Shown: one piece after another, positions 16,722-26,544 of the stretch
Layout of the letters: every line of letters starts with the position of its first letter
Numbering within the stretch: position 1 is the stretch's first letter
NCBI RefSeq assembly: GCF_012849555.1
Contig: NZ_CP051685.1
Span: 930,001 to 994,000, forward strand
Direction: 5' to 3'
DNA: 64,000 nt
Source: Massilia forsythiae
GTDB taxonomy: Bacteria > Pseudomonadota > Gammaproteobacteria > Burkholderiales > Burkholderiaceae_D
Position numbers and translations under genes: made by a program
The notes under the pieces: model-generated
Seen by the model: only the letters and a program-made list of their open reading frames with translations
Databases searched by the model: none
What the model was told of the DNA's origin: nothing

Positions 16722-17537
16722 TCAAGCCGCGCCGTGCTCCTTCAGCCAGGCCAGCGTGCGCTGGAATCCGTCCTTGGCGTCGCGTTCGTTGTAGCTGGGA
16801 CGGTAATCGGCGTAGAAGGCATGGCCGGCGTCCGGATAGACCACGAATTCGGAACCGCTCGATCCCTTGGCCAGCGCCGCCTTCATCGCTTCCACGGTGT
16901 CGAGCGGGATGCCGGTGTCCTGGGCGCCGTACAGGCCGAGCACCGGCACCGTCAGCCCCGGGGCGACGTCGACCGGGTGCGCCGTCTGGTTCGGGTTGGT
17001 GTCGCCGGCCAGGCGGCCGTACCAGGCCACGCCGGCTTTCACCTGCGGGTTGTGCGCCGCATACAGCCAGGTGATGCGGCCGCCCCAGCAAAAGCCGGTG
17101 ATGCCCAGGCGCCCGGTGTCGCCGCCGTTCTGCGCGGCCCAGGCCACGCAGGCGTCGAGGTCGCCCATCACCTGCGCGTCTGGCGCCTTGGAGACGATCT
17201 CCCTGAACAGCGTCGGGATGTCGTCGATGGTGGACGGGTCGCCCTGGCGCACGAAGGGTTGCGGCGCCAGCGCCAGGTAGCCCAGCTTGGCGAAGCGGCG
17301 CGCCACGTCGGCGATGTGTTCGTGCACGCCGAAGATCTCGGCAATCACCAGCAGCACCGGCAGGTTCGACCGGCCGGCCGGCTGGGCGCGGTAGACCGGA
17401 ACGGTCTGGCCGGCGATTTCCAGGTCGACGAAACCGGCGGTCAAGCCGTCGCCGTCGGTGTGGATCACGGTGCTCGTGACCGGCAGGGTGGCGACGGCGA
17501 AGGTGCCGGGTTTGGTGTCCTTGACGACATCGTTCAT
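16722..17537 (-). CDS. Dienelactone hydrolase family protein
   Basis: Cytosolic alpha/beta-hydrolase of the DLH family, 271 aa. The cysteine nucleophile is Cys150 in GFCWGG, with Asp207 (GAQDTG) and His239 (AGHAFYADY) completing the triad and Glu67 (AEIFGVHEH) the usual activating residue. About 35 residues precede the DLH fold. The true substrate may be a lactone or an ester unrelated to chloroaromatic breakdown, since no other ortho-cleavage genes are present. It lies just upstream of the ZIP gene on the same strand (about 140 bases between). Confidence 0.88.
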   Translation of the reverse strand: MNDVVKDTKPGTFAVATLPVTSTVIHTDGDGLTAGFVDLEIAGQTVPVYRAQPAGRSNLPVLLVIAEIFGVHEHIADVARRFAKLGYLALAPQPFVRQGDPSTIDDIPTLFREIVSKAPDAQVMGDLDACVAWAAQNGGDTGRLGITGFCWGGRITWLYAAHNPQVKAGVAWYGRLAGDTNPNQTAHPVDVAPGLTVPVLGLYGAQDTGIPLDTVEAMKAALAKGSSGSEFVVYPDAGHAFYADYRPSYNERDAKDGFQRTLAWLKEHGAA

Positions 17538-17748
17538 GCGTGATTCTCCAGTGCGGTTGGCGGGGCTGCGCGGTCCCGGTTGACAAAGGCTGCCATCTTA
17601 ACCGTGCGCGCCGATCGTTGCCGGGCGCCTGTTTCTCCTGTGTTCACGTAAATATGGCCTGCAGGAATACGCGGCGGGCATTGACTTTTTATAAAGCTGG
17701 AAGCGAGCCGTACCGTAGAGTGCCGTGGTTGTCCCTATCGGAGAAACC

Positions 17749-18498
17749 ATGAACCTGCAATCCACTTTCGCGGCAGCCATCCTGGCTGCAGGCGCATTCA
17801 CCGGCGCCGGACCGGCCTTGGCGCAATCGACGCCCATGCCCTACGTTGCCGGCGCCAGCGTCGGCAACTTCAGCTACCGCCTGGTCGACCTGGCGCCCGA
17901 CGACGGCATCGCCCCCTGGATCGGCGTGAGCCCCTATACGACCAGCGGCTATGCCCACGTCTACGACCAGGAAGGAAACCACATCGACGGCGCCGACATC
18001 GACGCGCCCGGCGACGCCGGCTTCGCCAACGATTACGCCGCAGCCCGGTTCGGGATCGGCGCCGGCGCCACCGAAGCGTCCCTGTCCTTGTACAGCGGCT
18101 ACGCTTACGCCAGCGCCAACCAGGACTTCCGTTTCATGCTGACGCCGCATACCGAAGTCGTCTTCAGCGCCGACGCCCTGGTCTGGGCCGCACACGATCC
18201 GGCAGCCGAGCACGACACGGCAACCGCGATCGCCGAGCTGTTCGGCTCGCTGAGGAACGTGGGTGACGATGATGGCTTGGCGTTTTCCACGAGCAGCCAG
18301 GTCACGCAAGATACCCGGGCGGAATGGTTGTCGCTGAGCGTGCATTCGGGAGACGACTGGGCCGTGGGACATGTCACGATGAGCGCCTACGGCGTGGCGG
18401 AATCGCACGCGCTGCCGGTACCGGAACCGGCGATGCCGGCGATGCTGCTGGGTGGGATGGGGTTGCTGGCCGTGGCGGGGAGGCGGTACCGAAAATAA
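17749..18498 (+). CDS. PEP-CTERM sorting domain protein
   Basis: Exported protein of 249 aa with a signal peptide ending near GPALAQ and a C-terminal PEP-CTERM signal: VPEP, a hydrophobic helix (AMLLGGMGLLAVAG) and the basic tail RRYRK. Such proteins are processed by exosortase and are usually linked to exopolysaccharide and biofilm in Gram-negative bacteria. The middle 200 residues are low in charge and resemble a beta-sandwich, but I recognise no domain. Start is the ATG at 17749 with GGAG seven bases upstream; the frame opens 24 bases earlier. No exosortase or exopolysaccharide gene is in view. A REP-like element follows. Confidence 0.85.
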   Translation: MNLQSTFAAAILAAGAFTGAGPALAQSTPMPYVAGASVGNFSYRLVDLAPDDGIAPWIGVSPYTTSGYAHVYDQEGNHIDGADIDAPGDAGFANDYAAARFGIGAGATEASLSLYSGYAYASANQDFRFMLTPHTEVVFSADALVWAAHDPAAEHDTATAIAELFGSLRNVGDDDGLAFSTSSQVTQDTRAEWLSLSVHSGDDWAVGHVTMSAYGVAESHALPVPEPAMPAMLLGGMGLLAVAGRRYRK

Positions 18499-18524
18499 TA
18501 CAGCGCAAGGTAAGCCATGAGCAG

Positions 18525-18647
18525 CGTCGTCCCCGCGGAGGCGGGGACCCATGCTGAACATCCAGAATCAAATCCTTGAAGCAGTCGAGTCGCTTCTGTA
18601 TCGAATCCTGTAGCTCGGTATGGATCCCCGCCTTCGCGGGGACGACG
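18525..18647. repeat. REP/BIME-like element, copy C
   Basis: Left unit 18525-18557 and inverted right unit about 18619-18647 carry the same GC hairpin core as the other copies, but the spacer between them differs and the third part is missing. It lies between the convergent PEP-CTERM and polA genes. Confidence 0.85.
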
Positions 18648-18721
18648 CATCATGCGATGGCGGTTTGATTCTCTGTCACTGGCGGCGCAAGCACTGGTGC
18701 GCACCGGCTCCATGCGCGCAG

Positions 18722-18769
18722 GCGCTAGTGCGCGGAAGCGCTAGTGCGCGGAAGCGCTAGTGCGCTTCC
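18722..18769. repeat. Three 16-bp tandem repeats over the polA stop codon
   Basis: The unit gcgctagtgcgcggaa occurs at 18722-18737 and 18738-18753, with a third copy at 18754-18769 whose last four bases differ. The polA stop (18757-18759) lies in the third copy. That copy also forms the hairpin ggaagcgc-tagt-gcgcttcc (18750-18769), so the stop overlaps the stem-loop. Confidence 0.8.
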
Positions 18770-21543
18770 TCCCAATTGCTGCCTACCCCGGTCTCGGCCA
18801 CCAGCGGCACCTTCAGCTCGGCCACGCCGGCCATCAGCTCCGGCAGTTTCTGCTTGACCAGTTCCAGTTCCGCTTGCGGCACTTCCAGCACCAGCTCGTC
18901 GTGCACCTGCATCACCATGCGCGTGCCCAGCTGTTCGCGCTCGATCCAGTCCTGCACCGCGATCATCGCCAGCTTGATCAGGTCGGCCGCCGTGCCCTGC
19001 ATCGGCGCGTTGATCGCCGCGCGTTCGGCGCCGGCGCGGCGCGGGCCGTTCGGCGAGTTGATCTCGGGCAGCCACAGGCGCCGGCCGAACACGGTCTCGA
19101 CGTAGCCGCGCTGCTTGGCCAGCAACCTGGTCTCGTCCATGTACTGCTTGACGCCGGCGAAGCGGGCGAAATAGCGCTCGATGTAGTTGGCGGCGGCGCC
19201 GCGCTCGATGCCCAGGTTCTGCGCCAGGCCGAACGAGCTCATGCCGTAGATCAGGCCGAAGTTGATCACTTTCGCATAACGGCGCTGCTCGCTGTCGACA
19301 TCCTGCGGCGCCACGCCGAACACTTCGGCGGCGGTGGCGCGGTGGATGTCCTCGCCCGAGGCGAACGCGCGCAGCATCGCTTCGTCGCCCGAAATGTGCG
19401 CCATGATGCGCAGCTCGATCTGCGAATAGTCGGCCGACACGATCACGCTGCCCGGCGGCGCCACGAAGGCTTCGCGGATGCGCCGGCCTTCTCCGGTACG
19501 CACCGGGATGTTCTGCAGGTTCGGATCGCTCGACGCCAGGCGCCCGGTGATCGCCACTGCCTGCGCGTAGTGGGTGTGCACGCGCCCGGTTTGCGGGTTC
19601 ACCATCTTCGGCAGTTTATCGGTGTAGGTCGACTTCAGCTTCGACAGCCCGCGGTGCTCCAGCAGCACCTTCGGCAGCGGATAATCCTCGGCCAGCTTCT
19701 GCAGCACTTCCTCGTCGGTCGAGGGCGCGCCGGTGGCGGTCTTCTTGATGACCGGCAGCTGCAGCTTGCCGAAGAAGATCTCGCCGATCTGCTTGGGCGA
19801 ACCGAGGTTGAACGGGCCGCCCGCCATGTCGTAGGCCTGCTGCTCCAGCGCCATGATGCGCTTGGCCAGCTCGCTGGATTGCGCCGCCAGCTTGTCGGCG
19901 TCGATCAGCACGCCGTTGCGCTCGATCTTCTGCAGCACGATCGAGGTCGGCAGCTCGATCTTGCGGTAGATGTAGTCCAGGCCCTTGTTGCTTTCCACGT
20001 GGCCGATCATGTTCTGGTGCAGGCGCAGCGTGATGTCCGAGTCCTCGGCCGCGTATTCGGTGGCGCGGCCCAGTTCGACCTGGTCGAAGCAGATCATGTT
20101 GGCGCCCTTGCCGCACACGTCCACGAACGGGATGGTGGTGTAGCCGAGGTGGCGCATCGCCATGGTGTCCATGTCGTGCGGCTTGTGCGACTCGAACACG
20201 TAGGATTGCAGCAGCGTGTCGTGCACGATGCCGCGCAACGCGATGCCGTGGTTGGCGAAGATGTGGCTGTCGTACTTCAGGTTCTGGCCGAGTTTCGGTT
20301 TGTCCGGGCTTTCCAGCCAGGGCTGCATGCGCGCCAGGACTTCTTCGCGATTCAACTGCTCGGGCACGCCGGCGTAGCGGTGCGCCAGCGGGATGTAGGC
20401 GCCCTTGCCCGCCTCCACCGACAGCGAGATGCCGACCATTTGCGCCGTCATCGGATCGAGCGAGGTGGTCTCGGTGTCGACCGAGGTCAGCGCCGCGCCG
20501 TCGATCAGCGCCAGCCAGCGCTCCAGCTGCTCATCGGTGGTGACGGTCTCGTATTCGCCCTTGATGATCGGCATGTCCGGCTGGTGGCCGGCGCCTTCCG
20601 GCGAATTCAGCGCCAGCGCGCCGCTGCCATTCGGTGCCGGCTCGCCCGGGCGGCCGTACTTGTCGGCGCGGCCGTTGCCGGTGAGCGGACCGAGTTCGCG
20701 CAGCATGGTCTTGAAGCCGTAGCGCTCGAAGAAGGCGCGCAGCGCATCCTTGTCCTCGGGACGGCCGACCAGGCTTTCCTCGATCGACACCAGGTGGTTG
20801 ACCAGATCGCAGTCGGTTTTCACGGTGATCAGTTCGCGCCCGCGCGGCAGCCAGTCCAGCGCCGCGCGCAGGTTCTCGCCCACTGCGCCGCCGATGGTGT
20901 GCGCATTCTCGACCACGCCGTCCAGCGAGCCGTGCAGCCCGAGCCACTTGACCGCCGTCTTGGGACCGCACTTGGCCACGCCGGGCACGTTGTCGACGGT
21001 GTCGCCGATCAGGGTCAGGTAATCGACGATGCGGTCCGGCGCCACGCCGAACTTGGCCAGCACGCCGGCCTCGTCGAGCTTCTCGTTGCTCATCGTGTTG
21101 ATCAGCATGACCTTGTCGTTGACCAGCTGGGCCAGGTCCTTGTCTCCGGTGGAGACCACGGTGTTCATGCCGCGCGCGGTGGCCTGCGCCGCCAGCGTGC
21201 CGATCACGTCGTCGGCCTCGACGCCTTCCACCATCAGGATCGGCCAGCCGAGATAGCGCACCACTTCGTGGATCGGCTCGATCTGCTTGCCCAGGTCTTC
21301 CGGCATCGATGCGCGCGTGGCCTTGTACTCGGGGTACAGCTCGTCGCGGAAGGTCTTGCCCTTGGCGTCGAACACGCAGGCGATGTAGGCGGCCGGGAAA
21401 TCCGAGCGCAGGCGGCGCAGCATGTTGACCATGCCGTGCATGGCGCCGGTCGGGTAGCCGTCAGGGCTGCGCAGGTCGGGCAAGGCGTGGAAGGCGCGAT
21501 ACAGGTAGCTGGAACCGTCGACGAGAAGGAGGGTATTGTCCAT
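18757..21543 (-). CDS. polA: DNA polymerase I
   Basis: Repair and Okazaki-processing polymerase, 928 aa, the same length as the E. coli enzyme. Domains: 5'-3' exonuclease (residues 1-290, with VDGSSYLYRAFHAL, GVEADDVIGTLA and STGDKDLAQLV); 3'-5' proofreading exonuclease (about 330-520, with the intact acidic pair in VDTETTSLD); polymerase (about 520-928, with VSADYSQIELRIMAHISGD, RRYAKVINFGLIYGMSSFGL and MQVHDELVLEVP). Start MDNTLLLVDGSS was chosen; an upstream in-frame ATG adds 15 unconserved residues. Divergent from the DUF2782 gene. The 3' end sits on a tandem repeat. Confidence 0.96.
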   Translation of the reverse strand: MDNTLLLVDGSSYLYRAFHALPDLRSPDGYPTGAMHGMVNMLRRLRSDFPAAYIACVFDAKGKTFRDELYPEYKATRASMPEDLGKQIEPIHEVVRYLGWPILMVEGVEADDVIGTLAAQATARGMNTVVSTGDKDLAQLVNDKVMLINTMSNEKLDEAGVLAKFGVAPDRIVDYLTLIGDTVDNVPGVAKCGPKTAVKWLGLHGSLDGVVENAHTIGGAVGENLRAALDWLPRGRELITVKTDCDLVNHLVSIEESLVGRPEDKDALRAFFERYGFKTMLRELGPLTGNGRADKYGRPGEPAPNGSGALALNSPEGAGHQPDMPIIKGEYETVTTDEQLERWLALIDGAALTSVDTETTSLDPMTAQMVGISLSVEAGKGAYIPLAHRYAGVPEQLNREEVLARMQPWLESPDKPKLGQNLKYDSHIFANHGIALRGIVHDTLLQSYVFESHKPHDMDTMAMRHLGYTTIPFVDVCGKGANMICFDQVELGRATEYAAEDSDITLRLHQNMIGHVESNKGLDYIYRKIELPTSIVLQKIERNGVLIDADKLAAQSSELAKRIMALEQQAYDMAGGPFNLGSPKQIGEIFFGKLQLPVIKKTATGAPSTDEEVLQKLAEDYPLPKVLLEHRGLSKLKSTYTDKLPKMVNPQTGRVHTHYAQAVAITGRLASSDPNLQNIPVRTGEGRRIREAFVAPPGSVIVSADYSQIELRIMAHISGDEAMLRAFASGEDIHRATAAEVFGVAPQDVDSEQRRYAKVINFGLIYGMSSFGLAQNLGIERGAAANYIERYFARFAGVKQYMDETRLLAKQRGYVETVFGRRLWLPEINSPNGPRRAGAERAAINAPMQGTAADLIKLAMIAVQDWIEREQLGTRMVMQVHDELVLEVPQAELELVKQKLPELMAGVAELKVPLVAETGVGSNWEEAH

Positions 21544-21691
21544 GGAGTGAAGATCAGGGTAGGCCGCGGCGGGCATTGTCGTCATCATTATCGCAGAATC
21601 GGGTGTTCGTCCTACATGGGGACGGCTCGATGCTTTTCACAGTGAAGGGGCGGCCTTTGTTACAATGGACTAAACGACAAAGGTGACCATC

Positions 21692-22129
21692 ATGCCGCGT
21701 ACTTCTTCCCACCTGAAACTCATCACCCTGTGCCTGGCCGCGCACGCCGGCCTGGCCCTGGCCCAGACCTCGACGCAGCCGGCCACGAACCGGACCCCGC
21801 CGACCGTCCAGCGCGTCGAGCCGGGCAGCGACGTGCCGGCCACGAACATCCCGTCGCGGCGCGGCACCGAGATCAAGGAAACCCGCGACGGCGGCCAGGT
21901 TACCGAAGTCGAGGTCACCGCCGGCGGCAGCCATTACTACATGAAACCGAATACCCAGCCAGGCAATGCGCAGACCAATTCGATCCGCGCACCGCAATGG
22001 AAAGTGGGCGAATTCGACCTGTCGGGCAAACGACGCGCCACGAGCGAGTCCGGCCAGAACACCCCGACCACGGCCGACGCGCCGCCGCCTCCCCCCATGC
22101 CGGCTACCGCCGCGCCCGGGAAGCAGTAA
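21692..22129 (+). CDS. DUF2782 family exported protein
   Basis: Small exported protein of unknown function, 145 aa. A signal peptide ends near LALAQ. The core ([20 protein letters not shown], then HYYMKPNT) matches the DUF2782 family, which in Burkholderiales usually lies next to polA and thrB, as here. The C-terminal third is low complexity, ending with a proline run ([11 protein letters not shown]). The ATG at 21692 was chosen because AAAGG lies eight bases upstream; the frame also has an in-frame GTG nine bases earlier. About 110 bases separate it from thrB. Confidence 0.8.
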   Translation: MPRTSSHLKLITLCLAAHAGLALAQTSTQPATNRTPPTVQRVEPGSDVPATNIPSRRGTEIKETRDGGQVTEVEVTAGGSHYYMKPNTQPGNAQTNSIRAPQWKVGEFDLSGKRRATSESGQNTPTTADAPPPPPMPATAAPGKQ

Positions 22130-22242
22130 GCCGTCAACCCACTTCGACCGGGCATCGACAAGCGCAGCACGGCGCCCGGCGCGAGGTGGTCCCGGGCCCG
22201 GCCGCTCGCGCGGCCGTCATAGCGACCTTACTTTCTCATATG

Positions 22243-23202
22243 ATGGCAGTCTTCACCTCGGTCACGCTGGACGACCTGTCCCAGTGGATCAAGCAGTTCC
22301 CCCTCGGTAACGCCCTCGCGCTGCAGGGTATTTCCAGCGGTATCGAAAACAGCAACTTTTTCCTGACGACGCAGCGCGGCGAATTCGTCCTCACCCTCTT
22401 CGAAAACCTCAGCTTCGCGCAATTGCCGTTCTACGTGCAATTGATGCGCCACCTGGCCGAGCGCGGCATCCCCGTGCCGGCGCCGGTGCCGAACGATGCC
22501 GGCGAACTGGTGGTGGCCCTGCACGGCAAGCCGGCGGCCATCGTCAGCAAGCTCGACGGCAGCTCGCAGATGGATCCGCAGCCGGTGCACTGCGCCGAGG
22601 TCGGCGCCATGCTGGCGCGTATGCACCTGGCCGGGCAGGACTTCGCCATGCGCCAGCCGAACCTGCGCGGCCTGGACTGGTGGGTCGAGACCGCCCCCAA
22701 GGTCTTGCCCCACCTGGCCCCGGAAACGGCGGACCTGCTGCGTGCGGAGCTGGCGTTCCAGCAGGACTTCGCCGGCGGCGTCGTCTACCGTGCGCTGCAG
22801 ACCGGCCCGGTGCACGCCGACCTGTTCCGCAACAACGTGATGTTCGTCGGCGCGCGCTTGAGCGGCTGCTTCGACTTTTATTTTGCCGGCTGGGACACCT
22901 GGCTGTTCGACCTGGCGGTCACCGTCAACGACTGGTGCATCGACCTGGACAGCGGCCGCCTGGACGCCGCGCGGGTGCTGGCCCTGACGCGCGCCTACCA
23001 TGCCGTGCGGCCGTTCACCGAGGCCGAGCAGGCCGCCTGGCAGCCGCTGCTGCGCGCCGCCGCCCTGCGTTTCTGGCTGTCGCGCCTGTACGATTTCTAT
23101 CGTCCGCGCGCGGCCGAGATGCTGACGCCGCACGATCCGACCCACTTCGAGCGCGTCCTGCGCCAACGCATCCAGGTGCAAGCACCCGCCCTCACCGCAT
23201 GA
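22243..23202 (+). CDS. thrB: Homoserine kinase, type II
   Basis: Phosphorylates homoserine in threonine synthesis, 319 aa. It belongs to the kinase-fold (APH/choline kinase-like) ThrB of beta- and alphaproteobacteria, not the GHMP type of E. coli. Landmarks: [13 protein letters not shown] near residue 25, the catalytic loop [13 protein letters not shown] near residue 190, and the metal-binding aspartate in [10 protein letters not shown]. Start [12 protein letters not shown] is the usual family start; an ATG three bases earlier is possible and no strong ribosome-binding site is seen. Its stop overlaps the next gene (ATGA). thrA and thrC are not in the window. Confidence 0.92.
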   Translation: MAVFTSVTLDDLSQWIKQFPLGNALALQGISSGIENSNFFLTTQRGEFVLTLFENLSFAQLPFYVQLMRHLAERGIPVPAPVPNDAGELVVALHGKPAAIVSKLDGSSQMDPQPVHCAEVGAMLARMHLAGQDFAMRQPNLRGLDWWVETAPKVLPHLAPETADLLRAELAFQQDFAGGVVYRALQTGPVHADLFRNNVMFVGARLSGCFDFYFAGWDTWLFDLAVTVNDWCIDLDSGRLDAARVLALTRAYHAVRPFTEAEQAAWQPLLRAAALRFWLSRLYDFYRPRAAEMLTPHDPTHFERVLRQRIQVQAPALTA

Positions 23203-23966
23203 ACAAGCTGCCCGCACGCGCCGGCTGGGACTGGCTCAAACAAGGCGTCGGCCTGTTTCGCAAGCAGCCGGCCGCCCTGACCACCCTGCTGTTCGCCAAT
23301 ATCCTGTTCAGCATCGCGCTGTCGGCGCTGCCGATCGTCGGCCCGGTGCTGGCGGTGGTGCTGATCCCGTCGTTCTCGATGGCCTTCATGCAGGCATGCC
23401 TGATGATCGAAAATGGCGACCGGGTCACGCCGGCGGTGCTGCTGACCGGCTTTCGCCGGCCGGCGCTGGTGGCGCTGTGCAAGGTGGGTCTGATCTACCT
23501 GGCCGTGTCGCTGGGGATGATGCTGTTGATGAAGGTGGCGATCGCGCCGGAATTCCTGCAGACGATGGCGCAGCCGGTCGACCCGGACAACCCGCCCGAC
23601 GTGGCGCCGGGCGACATGCTGGCGCTGCTGGGCGTGTTCCTGGTCGACGTGGCGGCGCTGGTGACGCTGTGCTTCACGGCGCCGCTGACCTACTGGAAGC
23701 AGATGAGCGCCGGCAAGGCGACCTTCTACAGCTTCTTTGCCGTGATGCGCACCGCGCGCGCCTTCGTGGTGCTGCTGGCGGCGTGGTTCAGCCTGTTCTT
23801 CGGGGTGCTGCTGGTGTCGGTCGGAATCTTCGGCAACGCGGGCGTGGGGCGCGTGGTGGTGATGTGGCTGATCTTCCTGTTCGTGCTGTTGCTGCAGTGC
23901 TCGATGTATGCGGGGTACCGGACGATTTTCGGCAAGCCGGAAGGCAAGGAAGCGCAGCCGGCATAG
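23199..23966 (+). CDS. BPSS1780 family inner-membrane protein
   Basis: Integral membrane protein of unknown function, 255 aa, with about six hydrophobic helices. The beginning [20 protein letters not shown], followed by RKQPAAL, is the signature start of the BPSS1780 group in Burkholderiales, which is regularly placed after thrB. A loop rich in Asp and Pro ([16 protein letters not shown]) lies between helices 3 and 4. The start codon overlaps the thrB stop by four bases, so the two genes are translationally coupled. It converges with uvrD, with ten bases between the stops. Any link to threonine metabolism is unproven. Confidence 0.85.
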   Translation: MNKLPARAGWDWLKQGVGLFRKQPAALTTLLFANILFSIALSALPIVGPVLAVVLIPSFSMAFMQACLMIENGDRVTPAVLLTGFRRPALVALCKVGLIYLAVSLGMMLLMKVAIAPEFLQTMAQPVDPDNPPDVAPGDMLALLGVFLVDVAALVTLCFTAPLTYWKQMSAGKATFYSFFAVMRTARAFVVLLAAWFSLFFGVLLVSVGIFGNAGVGRVVVMWLIFLFVLLLQCSMYAGYRTIFGKPEGKEAQPA

Positions 23967-23976
23967 TCGGCGCCGT

Positions 23977-26295
23977 TCAGGTCCCCACCCGCTCCAACTT
24001 GGCGATCGACAGATCGAGCACCTTCATCCCGGCCGCGCCGAAATTGATCTGCGCGCGCGCACTGCCCGCCCCGCCCTCGATGTTGACGATCACGCCCTCG
24101 CCGAACCGCGCGTGGCTCACCGACTCGCCGATGCGCCAGCCGGTACCGTTGGCGTTGCTCGACCTTTGCGTGATCTGCTTGGCGATCTGGTTGTCGCTGC
24201 CGCCTTCGCGGAAATCGGCGTCGTCCCAGGCGGTGGTCGACTTGCGCCCGCCGAACCACTTGGTCTGCACGCGCGGCGTCAGCCACTTCAGCGACTCCTC
24301 CGGCAATTCCTCGAAGAAGCGCGACTTCACGTTGAAACGGGTCTGGCCGTGCAGCATGCGTTGCTGGGTAAAGCTCATGTACAGGCGCCGGCGCGCGCGC
24401 GTGATCGCCACGTACATCAGCCGGCGTTCCTCGTCCACGCCATCCAGCTCGCGCGAGCTGCTCTCGTGCGGGAACAGGCCTTCTTCCAGGCCGGTAATGA
24501 ACACGGCGTCGAATTCCAGGCCCTTGGCCGAGTGCACGGTCATCAGCTGCATCGCGTCCTGGCCGGCTTGCGCCTGGGCGTCGCCCGCCTCCAGCGACGC
24601 GTGCGCCAGGAAGGCGGACAGCGGCGACATCACCGTGGCCAACGGCGCATCGGCCTCGATGAGTTCGATGCCGTCCACGTACACCACGCCTTCGCCGGCC
24701 GCGGCCTGCGAAGGCGGCCCCAGGTGCGCCGGCGAGTGCGCCCCGAAGCCCTCTTCCTGTACGAACTGGGTGGCCGCGCCGACCATCTGCTGCAGGTTCT
24801 CGATGCGCTCCTGGCCCTCTTTTTCCTTTTCGTAGTGCGCCAGCAGCGTGCTGCGTTCGAGCACCACGCGCACCATTTCCGGCAGCGGCAACTGCTGGGT
24901 CTCGAAACGCGCGCCCTCGATCAGCTTGACGAAGTTGGCGAGCGAGCCGCCGGCCTTGCCGCCGATGTGCGGCACCGCCGCGTACAGGGACACGCCATGG
25001 CTCTCGGCCGCCATCTGCAGCTGCTCGATCGAACGGGCGCCGATGCCGCGCGTCGGAAAATTCACCACGCGCAGGAAAGCCGAATCGTTGTGCGGGTTGT
25101 CCATCAGCTGCAGGTAGGCGATCGCGTGCTTGACCTCGGCGCGCTGGAAGTAGCGCAGGCCGCCATACACGGTGTACGGCAGGCCGGCCGCGAACAGCGC
25201 GTGCTCGATCACCCGGCTCTGGGCGTTCGAGCGGTACAGGATCGCGATCTCGCTGCGGCGCATGCCCTCGCCCATCAGGCTCTTCGATTCGTCGATGATC
25301 CACTGCGCCTCTTCCAGGTCGGACGAGGCTTCGTAGATGCGCACCGGCTCGCCCTGGCCGGCGTCGGTGCGCAGGTTCTTCCCCAAACGCTTGGCGTTGT
25401 TCGCGATCAGGAAGTTGGCGCTGTCGAGGATGTGACCGTGCGAGCGGTAGTTCTGCTCCAGCTTGATCAGGTTCTTGACTTCGAAGTCGCGCTCGAAGGC
25501 CTGCATGTTGCCGACGTTGGCGCCGCGGAAGGCATAGATGCTCTGGTCGTCGTCGCCCACCGCGAACATGGCGCCGCCGCGCCCCTCGCCATGGCCGGCC
25601 AGCAATTTCAGCAGGTTGTACTGCAGGTCGTTGGTGTCCTGGAACTCGTCCACCAGGATGTGGCGGAAGCGCATCTGGTAGTGCTGGCGCAGCGGGTGAT
25701 TACGCTGCAGCAGCTCGTACGAGCGCAGCAGCAGCTCGGCGAAGTCGACCACGCCTTCGCGCTGGCATTGCTGGTCGTACAGGTCGTACAGCTCGACCAT
25801 GCGCCGCTGCACCTGGTCGAAGGCCTCGACCGAGCTGGCGCGCATGCCCTGGTCCTTGGCATTGTTGATGAAGTACATCAAGTCCTTGGCCGGGTACTTT
25901 TCGTCGTCCACGTTCAGCGCCTTCAACATGCGCTTGATCATCGACAACTGGTCCTGCGAATCCAGGATCTGGAAGGTCTGCGGCAGCGCGGCATCGCGGT
26001 GGTGCGTGCGCAGCAGGCGGTTGCACAGGCCGTGGAAGGTGCCGATCCACATCCCGCGCGTGTTCACCGGCAGCATGCTCGACAGGCGCGTCAGCATTTC
26101 CTTGGCCGCCTTGTTGGTGAAGGTCACCGCCATGATGCCGGCCGGCGACACTTGCCCGGTCTGGAGCAGCCAGGCGATGCGGGTGGTCAGCACGCGCGTC
26201 TTGCCCGAGCCGGCGCCCGCCAGGATCAGGGCGCTCTGGTTCGGGAGCGTGACGGCCGCAAGTTGTTCGGGGTTCAGGTTGTCGAGGAGATTCAT
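23977..26295 (-). CDS. uvrD: DNA helicase II (UvrD/PcrA)
   Basis: 3'-5' helicase of nucleotide excision and mismatch repair, 772 aa. Motifs in order: Walker A AGAGSGKT (residues 26-33), motif Ia VTFTNKAAKEM, motif II/Walker B VDEFQDTN, motif III VGDDDQSIYAFRGA, motif IV LEQNYRSH, motif V TVHSAKGLEFD, motif VI YVAITRARRRLY. The C-terminus (GWRIGESVSHARFGEGVIVN) is the tudor-like fold of UvrD/PcrA. About 30 residues inside domain 2B (HLGPPSQAAAGEG area) look like a lineage insertion. A near-consensus LexA box lies 54 bases upstream of the ATG, so the gene should be SOS-inducible. Confidence 0.95.
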   Translation of the reverse strand: MNLLDNLNPEQLAAVTLPNQSALILAGAGSGKTRVLTTRIAWLLQTGQVSPAGIMAVTFTNKAAKEMLTRLSSMLPVNTRGMWIGTFHGLCNRLLRTHHRDAALPQTFQILDSQDQLSMIKRMLKALNVDDEKYPAKDLMYFINNAKDQGMRASSVEAFDQVQRRMVELYDLYDQQCQREGVVDFAELLLRSYELLQRNHPLRQHYQMRFRHILVDEFQDTNDLQYNLLKLLAGHGEGRGGAMFAVGDDDQSIYAFRGANVGNMQAFERDFEVKNLIKLEQNYRSHGHILDSANFLIANNAKRLGKNLRTDAGQGEPVRIYEASSDLEEAQWIIDESKSLMGEGMRRSEIAILYRSNAQSRVIEHALFAAGLPYTVYGGLRYFQRAEVKHAIAYLQLMDNPHNDSAFLRVVNFPTRGIGARSIEQLQMAAESHGVSLYAAVPHIGGKAGGSLANFVKLIEGARFETQQLPLPEMVRVVLERSTLLAHYEKEKEGQERIENLQQMVGAATQFVQEEGFGAHSPAHLGPPSQAAAGEGVVYVDGIELIEADAPLATVMSPLSAFLAHASLEAGDAQAQAGQDAMQLMTVHSAKGLEFDAVFITGLEEGLFPHESSSRELDGVDEERRLMYVAITRARRRLYMSFTQQRMLHGQTRFNVKSRFFEELPEESLKWLTPRVQTKWFGGRKSTTAWDDADFREGGSDNQIAKQITQRSSNANGTGWRIGESVSHARFGEGVIVNIEGGAGSARAQINFGAAGMKVLDLSIAKLERVGT

Positions 26296-26348
26296 CTGCG
26301 CATTATAACGTCGGGGCAGCGCATGGCGGCGCCTCGGGCAGCAAGATA

Positions 26349-26364
26349 CTGGTTATATATACAG
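26349..26364 (-). promoter_or_regulatory. LexA (SOS) box upstream of uvrD
   Basis: Read on the minus strand the site is CTGTATATATAACCAG: CTG, ten bases of alternating AT, CAG. From memory, the E. coli uvrD box differs by one base. It overlaps a possible promoter with -35 TTGTGA and -10 TATCTT at 18-base spacing, a position suited to repression. Confidence 0.85.
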
Positions 26365-26544
26365 TATCACAACATCCCCGTCTTTCCGCAAGGCTCGCTA
26401 GCGCCATGTCCGCCGCAATTGCCTTAGCTTGGCGGCAGTTGTGTGCGACGCTCCGGATGGCCCGGTCCGCCATCGCCCCGCATGGGGATACGTGGTGGAT
26501 CGGTTGTTCTCAATCAAACGCCGATCGGCGGAAGGAGGTAGCAA

